Shown here piece by piece: positions 15,937 through 24,611 of a DNA stretch of 35,646 nt. The translations under genes were made by a program, and so were the position numbers. The notes beneath the pieces are model-generated. The model was given only the letters and a program-made list of their open reading frames with translations, was not told the origin of the DNA and did not search any database. Positions within the stretch are counted from its first letter, which is position 1. Each line of letters begins with the position of its first letter. Source of the stretch: Cyanobacteria bacterium SZAS-4 (GTDB lineage: Bacteria > Cyanobacteriota > Vampirovibrionia > Obscuribacterales > Obscuribacteraceae). The stretch lies in assembly GCA_018266255.1 (NCBI GenBank), contig JAFEAT010000023.1:1-35646 (forward strand), given 5' to 3'.

Positions 15937-17397
15937 TCAATTTGTCGCAAAGCCCGACAAACTCTCTAGCGCCTCGAGCAAGAGTGGCTCATCGTGCGGT
16001 TGCACGGTGCGGAAGTCGATCACCACTTGATCGTCCTGAATTATAGCTATGACTGGCGTTCGTGCACCGCGAAGCAATGTGAGCAACTTGTCAGGCGAGT
16101 TTTTATTCGTTGAACCTACGGTGTCGTCGTGTGCGATGGCGATGCCAAAGCTTTCGATGGTGTGACCTGGCAACGTTCCGCCACCAAAGGCGGAGCGCGT
16201 TTCAACGACCGTGAGTTTATGCCCGTTGGGCCGCTTGGCCTTTTTGATAAATGCTTCAGCTCTAGACTTGAGTTCTGATGCTGGTTTTGTCGCCATCTGC
16301 ATGACGGTGATGTGATTTTCTGGTGACAGGCGCAGATATTCGCATAAGACCTGTTCCAAAATGGCGATTGTCAGTTTATCTGCTCTCAAGGCTCGATACA
16401 TAGGATGGTCGCGCAGCAGCTTTACATATTCTGCTTTTCCGCAAACTATTCCGGCCTGTGAACCGCCCATCAGCTTGTCTGCCGAGAACATGACCAGGTC
16501 TACGCCTTCATCGATCACCTCTGCCACCGTAGGCTCATACTTCATACCGATTTTGGAATAATCTATCAGCGCGCCACTGCCTAAGTCTTCCACGACGGGT
16601 ATCTGATGGTTTTTACCAATTGCGACGAGATCGGCTGTTTTAGCCATTTCTGTGAAGCCAGAGATCTCGAAGTTGGAACGGTGGCATTTTAAAATCATGC
16701 CAGTGTTTTCAGTAATTACCTTCTGATAGTCAGCGGCGCGAGTGCGATTGGTTGTGCCAACTTCCTTCAAAGAAGCGCCTGCAGACTCGATTACATCAGG
16801 TAGTCTGAAGCTGCCGCCGATTTCTATCAACTCACCGCGCGAGATGATCACTTCCTTCTTATGAGCCAAGGCCGTTACTGCCAACATGACCGCTGCGGCA
16901 TTGTTGTTGACGATGATTGCAGACTGGCAATTGGTCAACAGGCTGAGAAGCTCTTTTACGGCGGTTGCGCGTTCTCCGCGTTTTCCGTTTTTCAAATTCA
17001 CTTCTAGATTTGAGTAGCCTTGTAATATTTCTGCTATTTTGTCGACTGCAGCTTTGGCAAGTGGTGCTCTGCCCAGGTTCGTGCTCAGTATAATGCCTGT
17101 GCCGTTGACGATCTTGCGCAGATTTCCGACGCTCAAGTTCGTCAGGCGCGTTTGAATTTGATTAGCGATCGAATCATCATCCGGCAAACTTCCACTGTCT
17201 GGTGACCGATAATCCGCGAGCACTCTTCTAGTTATTTCAGCCAAAACTTCTCGTCGAAACTCGTTTTGGAGTGACAAAAGGAGCGGATGTCGCAGCATCT
17301 TATCAACTTGCGGAATGCGCCTGGAGTCTGGTTTTACTTGCAATTCGTCCATGTGTTTTTGACCGCAGAAGTTGTTAAGTCCGGCGGCTTGCCGCAT
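15937..17397 (-). CDS. selA: L-seryl-tRNA(Sec) selenium transferase
   Basis: A 486-residue PLP enzyme that converts Ser-tRNA(Sec) to Sec-tRNA(Sec) with selenophosphate. The N-terminal domain matches SelA (RIPQVDKMLRHPLLLSL). The glycine-rich stretch NGTGIILSTNLGRAPL and the PLP lysine in SADKLMGGSQAG (Lys308) are present. Length fits the family (about 460). The ATG at 17397 has GAGG 7 bases upstream but falls inside a dispersed repeat; ATG at 17352 lacks a binding site but would give an N-terminus of the length seen in E. coli SelA, so the first 15 residues may be recruited from the repeat. No selB, selD or tRNA-Sec lies in the window. Confidence 0.95.
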   Translation of the reverse strand: MRQAAGLNNFCGQKHMDELQVKPDSRRIPQVDKMLRHPLLLSLQNEFRREVLAEITRRVLADYRSPDSGSLPDDDSIANQIQTRLTNLSVGNLRKIVNGTGIILSTNLGRAPLAKAAVDKIAEILQGYSNLEVNLKNGKRGERATAVKELLSLLTNCQSAIIVNNNAAAVMLAVTALAHKKEVIISRGELIEIGGSFRLPDVIESAGASLKEVGTTNRTRAADYQKVITENTGMILKCHRSNFEISGFTEMAKTADLVAIGKNHQIPVVEDLGSGALIDYSKIGMKYEPTVAEVIDEGVDLVMFSADKLMGGSQAGIVCGKAEYVKLLRDHPMYRALRADKLTIAILEQVLCEYLRLSPENHITVMQMATKPASELKSRAEAFIKKAKRPNGHKLTVVETRSAFGGGTLPGHTIESFGIAIAHDDTVGSTNKNSPDKLLTLLRGARTPVIAIIQDDQVVIDFRTVQPHDEPLLLEALESLSGFATN

Positions 17398-17414
17398 AAA
17401 CTATCCTCGGATAA
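17384..17414. repeat. dispersed paired-hairpin element, copy 2 (overlaps selA start)
   Basis: GCGGC-TT-GCCGC and TATCC-TC-GGATA, separated by 6 bases, match the element at 6794-6825 in order and spacing. Relative to that copy, the first stem differs at two positions that compensate each other (A-T pair changed to G-C). The selA ATG and its GAGG lie within the element on the minus strand, at the same aligned place as a GTG and GAGG in copy 1. Confidence 0.55.
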
Positions 17415-17559
17415 AAGCTTAGGTTAGGTCTTGTCAGAAGTCCAGGCAACACCGACAATTAGAATATGTAGTATGGTGATTATTCTAGGAATGTCCAGGC
17501 GGCTTAGCTGCTTGACGCGGTCGGTGCAATTACTACTCACTCAGAAGGGGCCAGGGCAA

Positions 17560-17808
17560 GTGGGCAAGACACTCAGAACGAAGATGCTCTATCAAGACAA
17601 AGACTGGCTTACTCAGAAGTATGTCAAAGAAAAGATGAGCACCGTTGAAATTGCCAAGGCGTACCGTGAAGAGGAAGACAAATGGTGCGACCCCAACACT
17701 ATTTCTCGCTGGTTGAAGAAACACAATATTGCCATGCGAACACTCGCAGAAGCCCAACAGAACAGACATTCGGTGCCGACGACGACGAAAAAAGCGCGCG
17801 GAACCTAG
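17560..17808 (+). CDS. small helix-turn-helix protein
   Basis: An 82-residue basic protein. GTG 17560 has AAGGGG 9 bases upstream; ATG 17584 is an alternative, and an in-frame ATG at 17431 adds an unlikely N-terminus. The body (DWLTQKYVKEKMSTVEIAKA followed by NTISRWLKKHNI) matches the helix-turn-helix fold found in small regulators and in DNA-binding parts of HNH and homing nucleases; no nuclease domain is present. The tail is Thr/Lys-rich. It ends at a TAG that overlaps the stop of the convergent membrane ORF. It is likely a DNA-binding regulator with unknown targets. Confidence 0.7.
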   Translation: MGKTLRTKMLYQDKDWLTQKYVKEKMSTVEIAKAYREEEDKWCDPNTISRWLKKHNIAMRTLAEAQQNRHSVPTTTKKARGT

Positions 17809-18086
17809 GGTAGTCCAGGCCAGCCGCACGAGAGCGCACCGCCGCCCATCATTATGCAAACAGTTAAATAAAGAAGGACATCGCGGCCGCCTGCCAGATA
17901 GAAGGCGCAGTAGGCGAAAAAGGCGAATGATGGGCGCCAGTAGACCCAATTTTGCTCGCGCACGGCGTGCACTGCCAGGCAACATGCCAGGACCAGTGGC
18001 ATTCCAAAGAAGAAGACGTCGTACATCATAGGCGGATTACACTGTAAGATTGCGTGCCATTGGTTCGGGCTGAGCCTGAGAACCAT
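17805..18086 (-). CDS. small predicted polytopic membrane protein
   Basis: A 93-residue hydrophobic protein from ATG 18086; a GTG at 18134 would add 16 residues. Neither has a strong ribosome binding site. Three likely membrane segments are seen: DVFFFGMPLVLACCLAVHA, RPSFAFFAYCAFYLAGG and VLLYLTVCIMMGGGALSCG. The opposite strand in this stretch reads as an Arg-rich shadow, which supports the minus-strand frame. It is divergent from rlmB and ends in the same CTAG as the HTH gene. No family recognised. It could be a chance open frame. Confidence 0.45.
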   Translation of the reverse strand: MVLRLSPNQWHAILQCNPPMMYDVFFFGMPLVLACCLAVHAVREQNWVYWRPSFAFFAYCAFYLAGGRDVLLYLTVCIMMGGGALSCGWPGLP

Positions 18087-18151
18087 GGTTAGAATAGCCA
18101 CCGCCGGACAAGACGTCCATGGTGCTTTGCCCACAGGGAATGGAGCCGATT

Positions 18152-19429
18152 ATGCCAGAGCGACCACGGTCTCGCAGCGACAAAGGAAAGGGCGACCAGC
18201 ACGGATTTCAGGGGGCTCGCGGTGCAGCACCGCGCTCTCAAGATGGGAGCCAGGCTCGTGACCCGCGCGGGCGAGGACCGGCGCCTGATCCGCGAGAGCG
18301 AGGGCAGGCTCGCGATCCGAGAGAGCGTGGACCGGCGCGTGATTCGAGAAATCGTGGACAGCAGCGTGATCCGCGAGACAGAGACCAGGCGCGCGACCAG
18401 CAAAACCGTGGACAACAAAGCGGCGAACGCGGAGCTCGAGACAACGGTGCGCGTGAGCAACGAGAAGACGACGGAACAGAAATGATCTTTGGAAAAAACG
18501 CAGTGCTTGCGTTTTTGGAAGATAGTGCCAGTGAAGACGAAGATGGCGCCGACATCGATGGAGGCGAAACCGATGATGACAACATTGTTGGAGACGAAAG
18601 CCGGGAAAAAAGCAGCGGCAAAAGTATTGAGAACACTGGACAAAACTCCTGCCAGGACGCTGGAAGTGGTGCATCCAAGCACGTCGTAGATCGACCACGA
18701 GGACAAGTGCGGAAGCCAGAAATCGGCAAGATCTATATGGTCACTTTGGATCACCCTGATCGCAAAGTCGAACGCATCAAACAATTGGCGAAGGCGCAAC
18801 GCATTCCAGTCGTCATTTGCGACCGTCGCAAATTAGATTGGCTGGTCGGTGCAGATCAGGTCCACCAGGGCATCGCGGCTCAAATCAGTGCAGCGGAATT
18901 TTGGGAGTTGAGTGACTTTCTCGAAGAGTTGAAGAAATCATCGCCTGATACTTTAGATGGAAGCGTCTTAGCAATCGTTGATGGCATCGAAGATCCGCAC
19001 AATCTTGGAGCGATCATAAGAGTGGCTGAATCAGCGGGTTTGAAGGGGTTGCTTTTGCCGGCGCGACGTTCTGCAGGTCTGACTGGAATTGTTGCCAAAA
19101 CCAGTGCTGGTGCTCTTGCTTCACTGCCCATTGTACGCATCCACAACCTGGTACAGGCTCTGGAAGAGCTGAAGGAATCAGGCTTTTGGATCGCCGGGTT
19201 GGATTCGAATCAAGGTGATTTGTATACCAAGACGGATCTAGTTCGACCGCTCGCGCTCGTTATCGGTAGCGAGGGAACCGGCATGAGTCGCCTGGTTAAG
19301 GACAATTGCGACATGCTTCTGAAGATTCCGATGTTGGGTAAAACCGAGTCGCTCAATGCTTCGGTAGCTGCTGGAATTGTTTTCTACGAAGTAGTTCGGC
19401 AGCTGCAGAGCAAGGGATTGGTTAAATAA
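18152..19429 (+). CDS. rlmB: 23S rRNA 2'-O-ribose methyltransferase (RlmB/TrmH family) with unusual N-terminus
   Basis: A 425-residue SPOUT methyltransferase, expected to methylate G2251 in 23S rRNA or a related site. ATG 18152 has GGAG 6 bases upstream, better than ATG 18119. The C-terminal knot carries the three TrmH motifs: NLGAIIRVAESAG, LVIGSEGTGMSRL and LKIPMLGKTESLNASVAAG. The usual enzyme is about 245-250 residues. Here about 110 residues of RDPRERG-type repeats precede the usual start (IFGKNAVLAFLED). An acidic insertion of about 65-70 residues (rich in DED, DGG, DDD) then separates that first element from the rest of the substrate-binding domain (IYMVTLDHPDRKVERI). The catalytic part looks intact. 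Confidence 0.92.
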   Translation: MPERPRSRSDKGKGDQHGFQGARGAAPRSQDGSQARDPRGRGPAPDPRERGQARDPRERGPARDSRNRGQQRDPRDRDQARDQQNRGQQSGERGARDNGAREQREDDGTEMIFGKNAVLAFLEDSASEDEDGADIDGGETDDDNIVGDESREKSSGKSIENTGQNSCQDAGSGASKHVVDRPRGQVRKPEIGKIYMVTLDHPDRKVERIKQLAKAQRIPVVICDRRKLDWLVGADQVHQGIAAQISAAEFWELSDFLEELKKSSPDTLDGSVLAIVDGIEDPHNLGAIIRVAESAGLKGLLLPARRSAGLTGIVAKTSAGALASLPIVRIHNLVQALEELKESGFWIAGLDSNQGDLYTKTDLVRPLALVIGSEGTGMSRLVKDNCDMLLKIPMLGKTESLNASVAAGIVFYEVVRQLQSKGLVK

Positions 19430-19444
19430 GTAGGATTGCCCATG

Positions 19445-19969
19445 TCAAGGGAATAGGGCTGCGTGCTCGTGCAACGTTTCGATTGACTCGGATAATGCCA
19501 TAACAAGGATTTCGTTTCGGAAATCGTGCTCGGCTTCTACCATGTCCCAGAGCACATCTTGGAATTCGCGCCGTCTCAAGGTGAGGATTTGGCAGACTCG
19601 TTCGGTTGCGTATTTAATGATGCCGTCTGTGTCGAAGCCTCCCAGCAATTCGGTCAAATTGCGAACTGGCGGCTCTGGAATCATTTCGTCGAGCTGAGTG
19701 AGAACCTGTAAACACCAGTCGTTAAGCCATGGAAATGGCCTGTCATCGCTTTGCTCGAGCACTGAAAGATAGGTTGAAATGCAGACTAGAAGTTTCACAC
19801 AGTGAAAGACGTCGTCTGTTTTGATGGAGCTTGCCGCTCGGGGCGAGTCTTCAAGAACCTTTTCCAGGTCTGACATGCACTGCGCTCCCACCATGTGCAG
19901 AAAAAAATAAGCGCGCTTTGACTCTTCATCTAGCGTTTGGGGTTTCCAGTCATCAGGGATGCGCAACAT
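19445..19969 (-). CDS. hypothetical soluble helical protein
   Basis: A 174-residue, mostly helical protein starting at ATG 19969 with no clear ribosome binding site. It contains several Cys and Trp residues (PFPWLNDWCLQVLTQLDEM) and an acidic character overall. No signal peptide, membrane segment or known motif is seen. It is convergent with rlmB, leaving 15 bases between them and no hairpin terminator. Single gene on this strand here. Function unknown. Confidence 0.75.
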   Translation of the reverse strand: MLRIPDDWKPQTLDEESKRAYFFLHMVGAQCMSDLEKVLEDSPRAASSIKTDDVFHCVKLLVCISTYLSVLEQSDDRPFPWLNDWCLQVLTQLDEMIPEPPVRNLTELLGGFDTDGIIKYATERVCQILTLRRREFQDVLWDMVEAEHDFRNEILVMALSESIETLHEHAALFP

Positions 19970-20150
19970 AATGCGATTCTAGGGCCATGCGGCGACGCCG
20001 AGGTCCTTGCAACATAAATCTTATTGATGCGAATTGAAACGAAAACGGTTCATCTTCGCATGACAGGCTATTCGACGGCTTCTTTGCGGCTCAATCGTGA
20101 TGTTGCAAAAACTTGCCTTACCGCTTGGCGAGTAGCTTTCTGCTGCGCCA

Positions 20151-20180
20151 TTGACAGGGCTTAAATAATGCTAGTAGAAT
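20151..20180 (+). promoter_or_regulatory. sigma70-type promoter for the tRNA-tuf operon
   Basis: TTGACA at 20151-20156 (perfect -35) and TAGAAT at 20175-20180 (5 of 6 to TATAAT), spaced 18 bases. The expected start of transcription near 20187 lies about 23 bases before the first tRNA. The strong -35 fits the high expression needed for tRNA and EF-Tu. Confidence 0.75.
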
Positions 20181-20209
20181 TCGACCTTCGCGCCCTAGCA
20201 CGGCGCTAT

Positions 20210-20281
20210 GCCGGTGTAGCTCAATGGTAGAGCAACGGTTTTGTAAACCGTCGGTTGCGGGTTCGAATCCCATCACCGGCT
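20210..20281 (+). tRNA. tRNA-Thr (TGT)
   Basis: Acceptor stem GCCGGTG pairs with CACCGGC. D arm GCTC/GAGC, anticodon stem ACGGT/ACCGT, loop TTTGTAA with anticodon TGT, T loop TTCGAAT. The T stem (GCGGG with CCCAT) has one G-T and one C-A opposition. The 3' CCA is not encoded. First gene after the promoter. Confidence 0.95.
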
Positions 20282-20286
20282 TGTAT

Positions 20287-20369
20287 GGGCAGATGTCCGA
20301 GTGGCTAAAGGAGACGGGCTGTAAACTCGTTGGCGAAAGCCTACACTGGTTCGAATCCAGTTCTGCCCA
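20287..20369 (+). tRNA. tRNA-Tyr (GTA)
   Basis: Acceptor stem GGGCAGA pairs with TCTGCCC. Anticodon loop CTGTAAA gives GTA. A long variable arm (class II) lies between the anticodon and T arms, as expected for bacterial tRNA-Tyr. T arm CTGG-TTCGAAT-CCAG. CCA not encoded. It lies 5 bases after tRNA-Thr(TGT), so the two are surely cut from one transcript. Confidence 0.96.
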
Positions 20370-20468
20370 AACTGTTCCCCTTGTCTTGGAAATCCTTGAT
20401 TTCTAAAGGCAACCTTAGGAGGTGCGACTAGGTAGGCTCTTTTGAGCCATAATGAATGGGTCACGCGT

Positions 20469-20543
20469 GCCCATGTAGCTTAGCGGTAGAGCACCCCCTT
20501 GGTAAGGGGGAGGTCACGAGTTCGATTCTCGTCATGGGCTCCA
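20469..20543 (+). tRNA. tRNA-Thr (GGT)
   Basis: Acceptor stem GCCCATG pairs with CATGGGC. Anticodon stem CCCCC/GGGGG, loop TTGGTAA with anticodon GGT. T arm ACGAG-TTCGATT-CTCGT. Unlike the two tRNAs before it, the 3' CCA is encoded (20541-20543). It is followed by an 88-base leader and tuf. A small hairpin GGCTC-TTTT-GAGCC lies upstream at 20435-20448, between the Tyr and Thr tRNAs. Confidence 0.96.
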
Positions 20544-20631
20544 TTTACCAAGCGCGTTTGAAAGACACTTTGGTCTGTAAAAGTCAGTAGAAGCACTAGC
20601 ACAACAACATTGTTGAGAAGGAGTTGAGAGG

Positions 20632-21816
<1,185 letters not shown>

Positions 21817-21837
21817 TTCCAAGACCAAAAAACTAAG

Positions 21838-21870
21838 AAGGGCTGCGTGCAAGCGCAGCCCTTTTGTTTT
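21838..21870 (+). terminator. rho-independent terminator after tuf
   Basis: GGGCTGCG (21840-21847) pairs with CGCAGCCC (21854-21861) around a 6-base loop, followed by TTTTGTTTT. Two flanking A residues can pair with the first Ts. This is a textbook intrinsic terminator 21 bases past the tuf stop. Confidence 0.93.
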
Positions 21871-22139
21871 GCGGAATTGTTGCGGCACCACCAGCAGTGC
21901 TGGGAGAATTTCTAGATATTGTGTGTCCTCGACTCGGACTATACCTTTTGCACCCTTACAAAATTGTGCTTAATTTGATGCGCCGGATCGACTTATTCAG
22001 GTTGTTGGTAGGTAGTTGGCTCCTGACGAGAGGGGGCTTAAATTGATGCGTAGTTTTGAACGTTTGACGAGGGGGCAAGACTTGAAGAGAAGTGCCAGCT
22101 TGGATTTGGCGTGGGTCCTATAATATTTGGTTCGAAAAG
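21871..22139 (+). other. intergenic region with imperfect leader repeats
   Basis: No gene is seen. GCTTAATTTGATGCG (21968) recurs with one change at 22036, and TGACGAGAGGGGGC (22024) recurs with a 2-base deletion at 22065. A small dyad CCAGC-AGT-GCTGG lies at 21891-21903. A TATAAT at 22119-22124 has no good -35 but lies close upstream of the next gene's ATG. Confidence 0.45.
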
Positions 22140-24452
22140 ATGATCACTCGTTCGTTTTTGACTTGGCTGCGATATGTATTGATTGCAAGCGCGGTGGTGT
22201 TCACGTGCGCTGCTACTGCCACTGCTTATTTGATCAAGTCCCTGCCTGCGTGGCAGGCAGGACTGTATGCGGTTGGATTACTGCTTTGTATTGCGTCATT
22301 CAGCAAACTGGCAAAGCCCATTACCAGCGAGAAATCCCTTAAGTGGTTTGGCCGCGAGTCGCTGCGACAGACTAACTTTTTGGAAAAGCTGCCGGCGAAG
22401 TCACTGCTCTTCTACATTTTCGCAAGCGCTGCATTGAGTTTGCTCCTGGAGCTTTCACTTATTCGCTGGCAAGCATCGTCGGTGGATTTTCTCGCGTTCT
22501 TCAAAAATTTTGGATTGATTGCATGCTTCGCCGGTCTTGGACTCGGTTATTCACTTTCGGCAGCGCGCACTCTGCCTTTATTCTCCACAATCATTCTTGT
22601 CGGTTATCAAATATTTTTCGTTTCGCTTCTTCAGTTTTCTACAATTACTAACACCATCGCCAGCCCACCGACAGTCGGAGACCAGCACACCCTCCGAGTT
22701 GCGTTGGTCGACGAAGGCAGCATTGCTTATTGGCTGGCTGTCTACCTCATTCTTGCTTTACTATTTTGCCTCACCTCTCTCGCATTTTTGCCAATCGGAC
22801 AGTTGTGCGGAAAGCTCATGGGGCGCTTGAATGCACTACCAGCTTACGGTGCAAATTTGTTGGGCAGTTTGTTTGGTGTCATCACGATGACGGTGCTCAG
22901 CTACTTTTGGACGCCGCCTATCGTCTGGCTAGGACTCTGCTTGTTCGGTTGCTTGTTGTTTGGTGCGTATGGTGCCAGGTCGTTGATCCTCGGTGGCGTG
23001 GTGTCGATAGTGGCACTGGTTCTCCTTGGCCTGCCAACGAGATTTGCCTACAGCGTGGTGCATTCGCCTTATCAAATCATCGAAGTCGAACCTGCAGACG
23101 TGCATGGATGGCTTTCCATCAAGGCTGCCGGTTACTACTACCAGCGGGTTTTGGATCTAAGCGAGGCCAGTATCAACGCCTTCACAGAGTTGAAATTGCC
23201 GGCTGCGTATTACAACATGCCGTACAAAATTCATCCCGGCGCGAAGAATGTTTTGATCATCGGAGCTGGCTCGGGCAACGACGTTTCAGCCGCTCTCAGA
23301 GCCGGTGTAGAACACGTCGATGCGGTGGAAATCGACCCGGCGATTGCTGAATTCGGACGTTTATATCATCCAGAAGAACCGTATAAAGACAAACGCGTAA
23401 ATCTGGTTTTGAATGATGGACGCGCATTTTTGCGTAAGACTCATTCGAAATACGACATCATCGTCTACGCGCTGATCGACTCGCATGCACTGTCTAGCTC
23501 GTCTTCATCACTGCGAGTGGATTCATACATCTACACTGTCGAATCATTCAAAGAAGCGCGCGAGCATTTGGCACCACACGGTTTGTTCTCGATGTCGTTT
23601 GTCGGCGTGCTTCCTGATATGCAAGCCAAAATCACAAAAATGTTGAAGATGGCATACGACGGTCAATCTCCGTTAACGCTAATGACCTTGTACGACACTT
23701 CTTCTAACTTCCTCGAAAGCGCTGATGGAAAGGTCGAAGTGCCACCAGAAGTCGACTTGAGTCACTACATGGTGAAGCGCACCGATTTGGATCCAAACAC
23801 TACTGCAGTAGACGAATCAACCGACAACTGGCCGTTCTTTTACATGCCGCACAGACGCTTCCCTGTGTCGTATCTGCCTTTGATTGTGCTCGTTCTTTCT
23901 CTTTCTGTTTTGCTTGTGAGAACGATGAATAAGGCACCACTCTCCTTGAACTACATGCCATTCTTCTGGCTGGGAGTGGGCTTCATGCTCGTGGAAACGA
24001 AGGCGATTACGGAGCTCGGGCTACAGTTTGGCAACACGTGGTTGGTCACATCAATCGTTGTTGCGTCTGTAATTTCAATGGCGTTCGTATCCAACCTTAT
24101 TGTCGAAAAGGTCAAATTGAATAATTTGATTTTGCCTGCAATCCTACTAATCGGCAGCCTCGCAGCAAGCGCCTACGTCTGCCATCTAGGTCACGCCAAT
24201 ACTTTGAACGAGTGGGCGATGACGGCGATTCTGACGTGTCCAATTGTTTTCTCAGGTGTCATATTCTCGATTTTGCTGAGCAAAGTGGAAGACATCGGAA
24301 GCGCAATGTCCATGAACATAATCGGTGCCCTGTGCGGCGGCTTGCTCGAATACAACGCCCTCTACCTCGGTTACGAATCGCTCTACTATTTCGCTATCGC
24401 AATCTACTTGATGGCATTAGTCTCGCTGCGCATGAAGAAACCCGCAACGTAA
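22140..24452 (+). CDS. polytopic membrane protein with spermidine-synthase-like domain
   Basis: A 770-residue protein from ATG 22140; a GTG at 22092 would add 16 residues, and neither start has a clear ribosome binding site. About eight membrane segments fill the first 300 residues. A Rossmann-type domain follows (VLIIGAGSGNDVSAALRAG, then AVEIDPAIAEFG and NDGRAFLR), as in spermidine synthases and related SAM-dependent transferases. Four or five more membrane segments end the protein. In the usual enzyme an acidic pair follows the YDxI strand, but here the sequence is YDIIVYALIDSHA, so aminopropyl transfer is doubtful. Membrane-fused proteins of this type are known, but their substrate is not settled. 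It lies alone between tuf and the S10 operon. Confidence 0.88.
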   Translation: MITRSFLTWLRYVLIASAVVFTCAATATAYLIKSLPAWQAGLYAVGLLLCIASFSKLAKPITSEKSLKWFGRESLRQTNFLEKLPAKSLLFYIFASAALSLLLELSLIRWQASSVDFLAFFKNFGLIACFAGLGLGYSLSAARTLPLFSTIILVGYQIFFVSLLQFSTITNTIASPPTVGDQHTLRVALVDEGSIAYWLAVYLILALLFCLTSLAFLPIGQLCGKLMGRLNALPAYGANLLGSLFGVITMTVLSYFWTPPIVWLGLCLFGCLLFGAYGARSLILGGVVSIVALVLLGLPTRFAYSVVHSPYQIIEVEPADVHGWLSIKAAGYYYQRVLDLSEASINAFTELKLPAAYYNMPYKIHPGAKNVLIIGAGSGNDVSAALRAGVEHVDAVEIDPAIAEFGRLYHPEEPYKDKRVNLVLNDGRAFLRKTHSKYDIIVYALIDSHALSSSSSSLRVDSYIYTVESFKEAREHLAPHGLFSMSFVGVLPDMQAKITKMLKMAYDGQSPLTLMTLYDTSSNFLESADGKVEVPPEVDLSHYMVKRTDLDPNTTAVDESTDNWPFFYMPHRRFPVSYLPLIVLVLSLSVLLVRTMNKAPLSLNYMPFFWLGVGFMLVETKAITELGLQFGNTWLVTSIVVASVISMAFVSNLIVEKVKLNNLILPAILLIGSLAASAYVCHLGHANTLNEWAMTAILTCPIVFSGVIFSILLSKVEDIGSAMSMNIIGALCGGLLEYNALYLGYESLYYFAIAIYLMALVSLRMKKPAT

Positions 24453-24515
24453 GCCCAGCAACGTAAGCCCAGCAACGTAAGCCCAGCAACGTAAGCCCAG
24501 CAACGTAATCGCAGC
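24446..24515. repeat. 14-bp tandem repeat at the end of the membrane-protein gene
   Basis: AACGTAAGCCCAGC occurs four times without change (24446-24501), then once with two changes (24502-24515). The stop codon of the upstream gene lies inside the first unit. The unit is not a multiple of three, so the array is not a coding repeat. No terminator hairpin is formed. Confidence 0.92.
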
Positions 24516-24611
24516 GAGCTCTATCGTATCTAGCCAGATCAAGTTAGCTGGAACTAAGGAAAGGTACCTTGCGTCGTCAAGGGTATATGGCAGTAAAACC
24601 TGGAGGCTACG

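Noticed and set aside
17729..18031. Arg-rich + strand frame after the HTH gene
   Set aside because: Its composition fits a shadow of the minus-strand membrane ORF; no ribosome binding site.
18238..18799. Long minus-strand frames opposite the rlmB N-terminus
   Set aside because: They are Arg/Ser/Pro-rich shadows of the repeated RDPRERG coding region; the + frame has the ribosome binding site and the homologous domain.
20224..20406. Open frame across tRNA-Thr and tRNA-Tyr
   Set aside because: It runs through two well-folded tRNA genes and has no ribosome binding site.
20417..20422. AGGAGG between tRNA-Tyr and tRNA-Thr as a leader-peptide binding site
   Set aside because: No start codon at proper spacing opens a frame of useful length.
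24446..24515. CRISPR or attachment site
   Set aside because: Short head-to-tail units without spacers and no integrase nearby.
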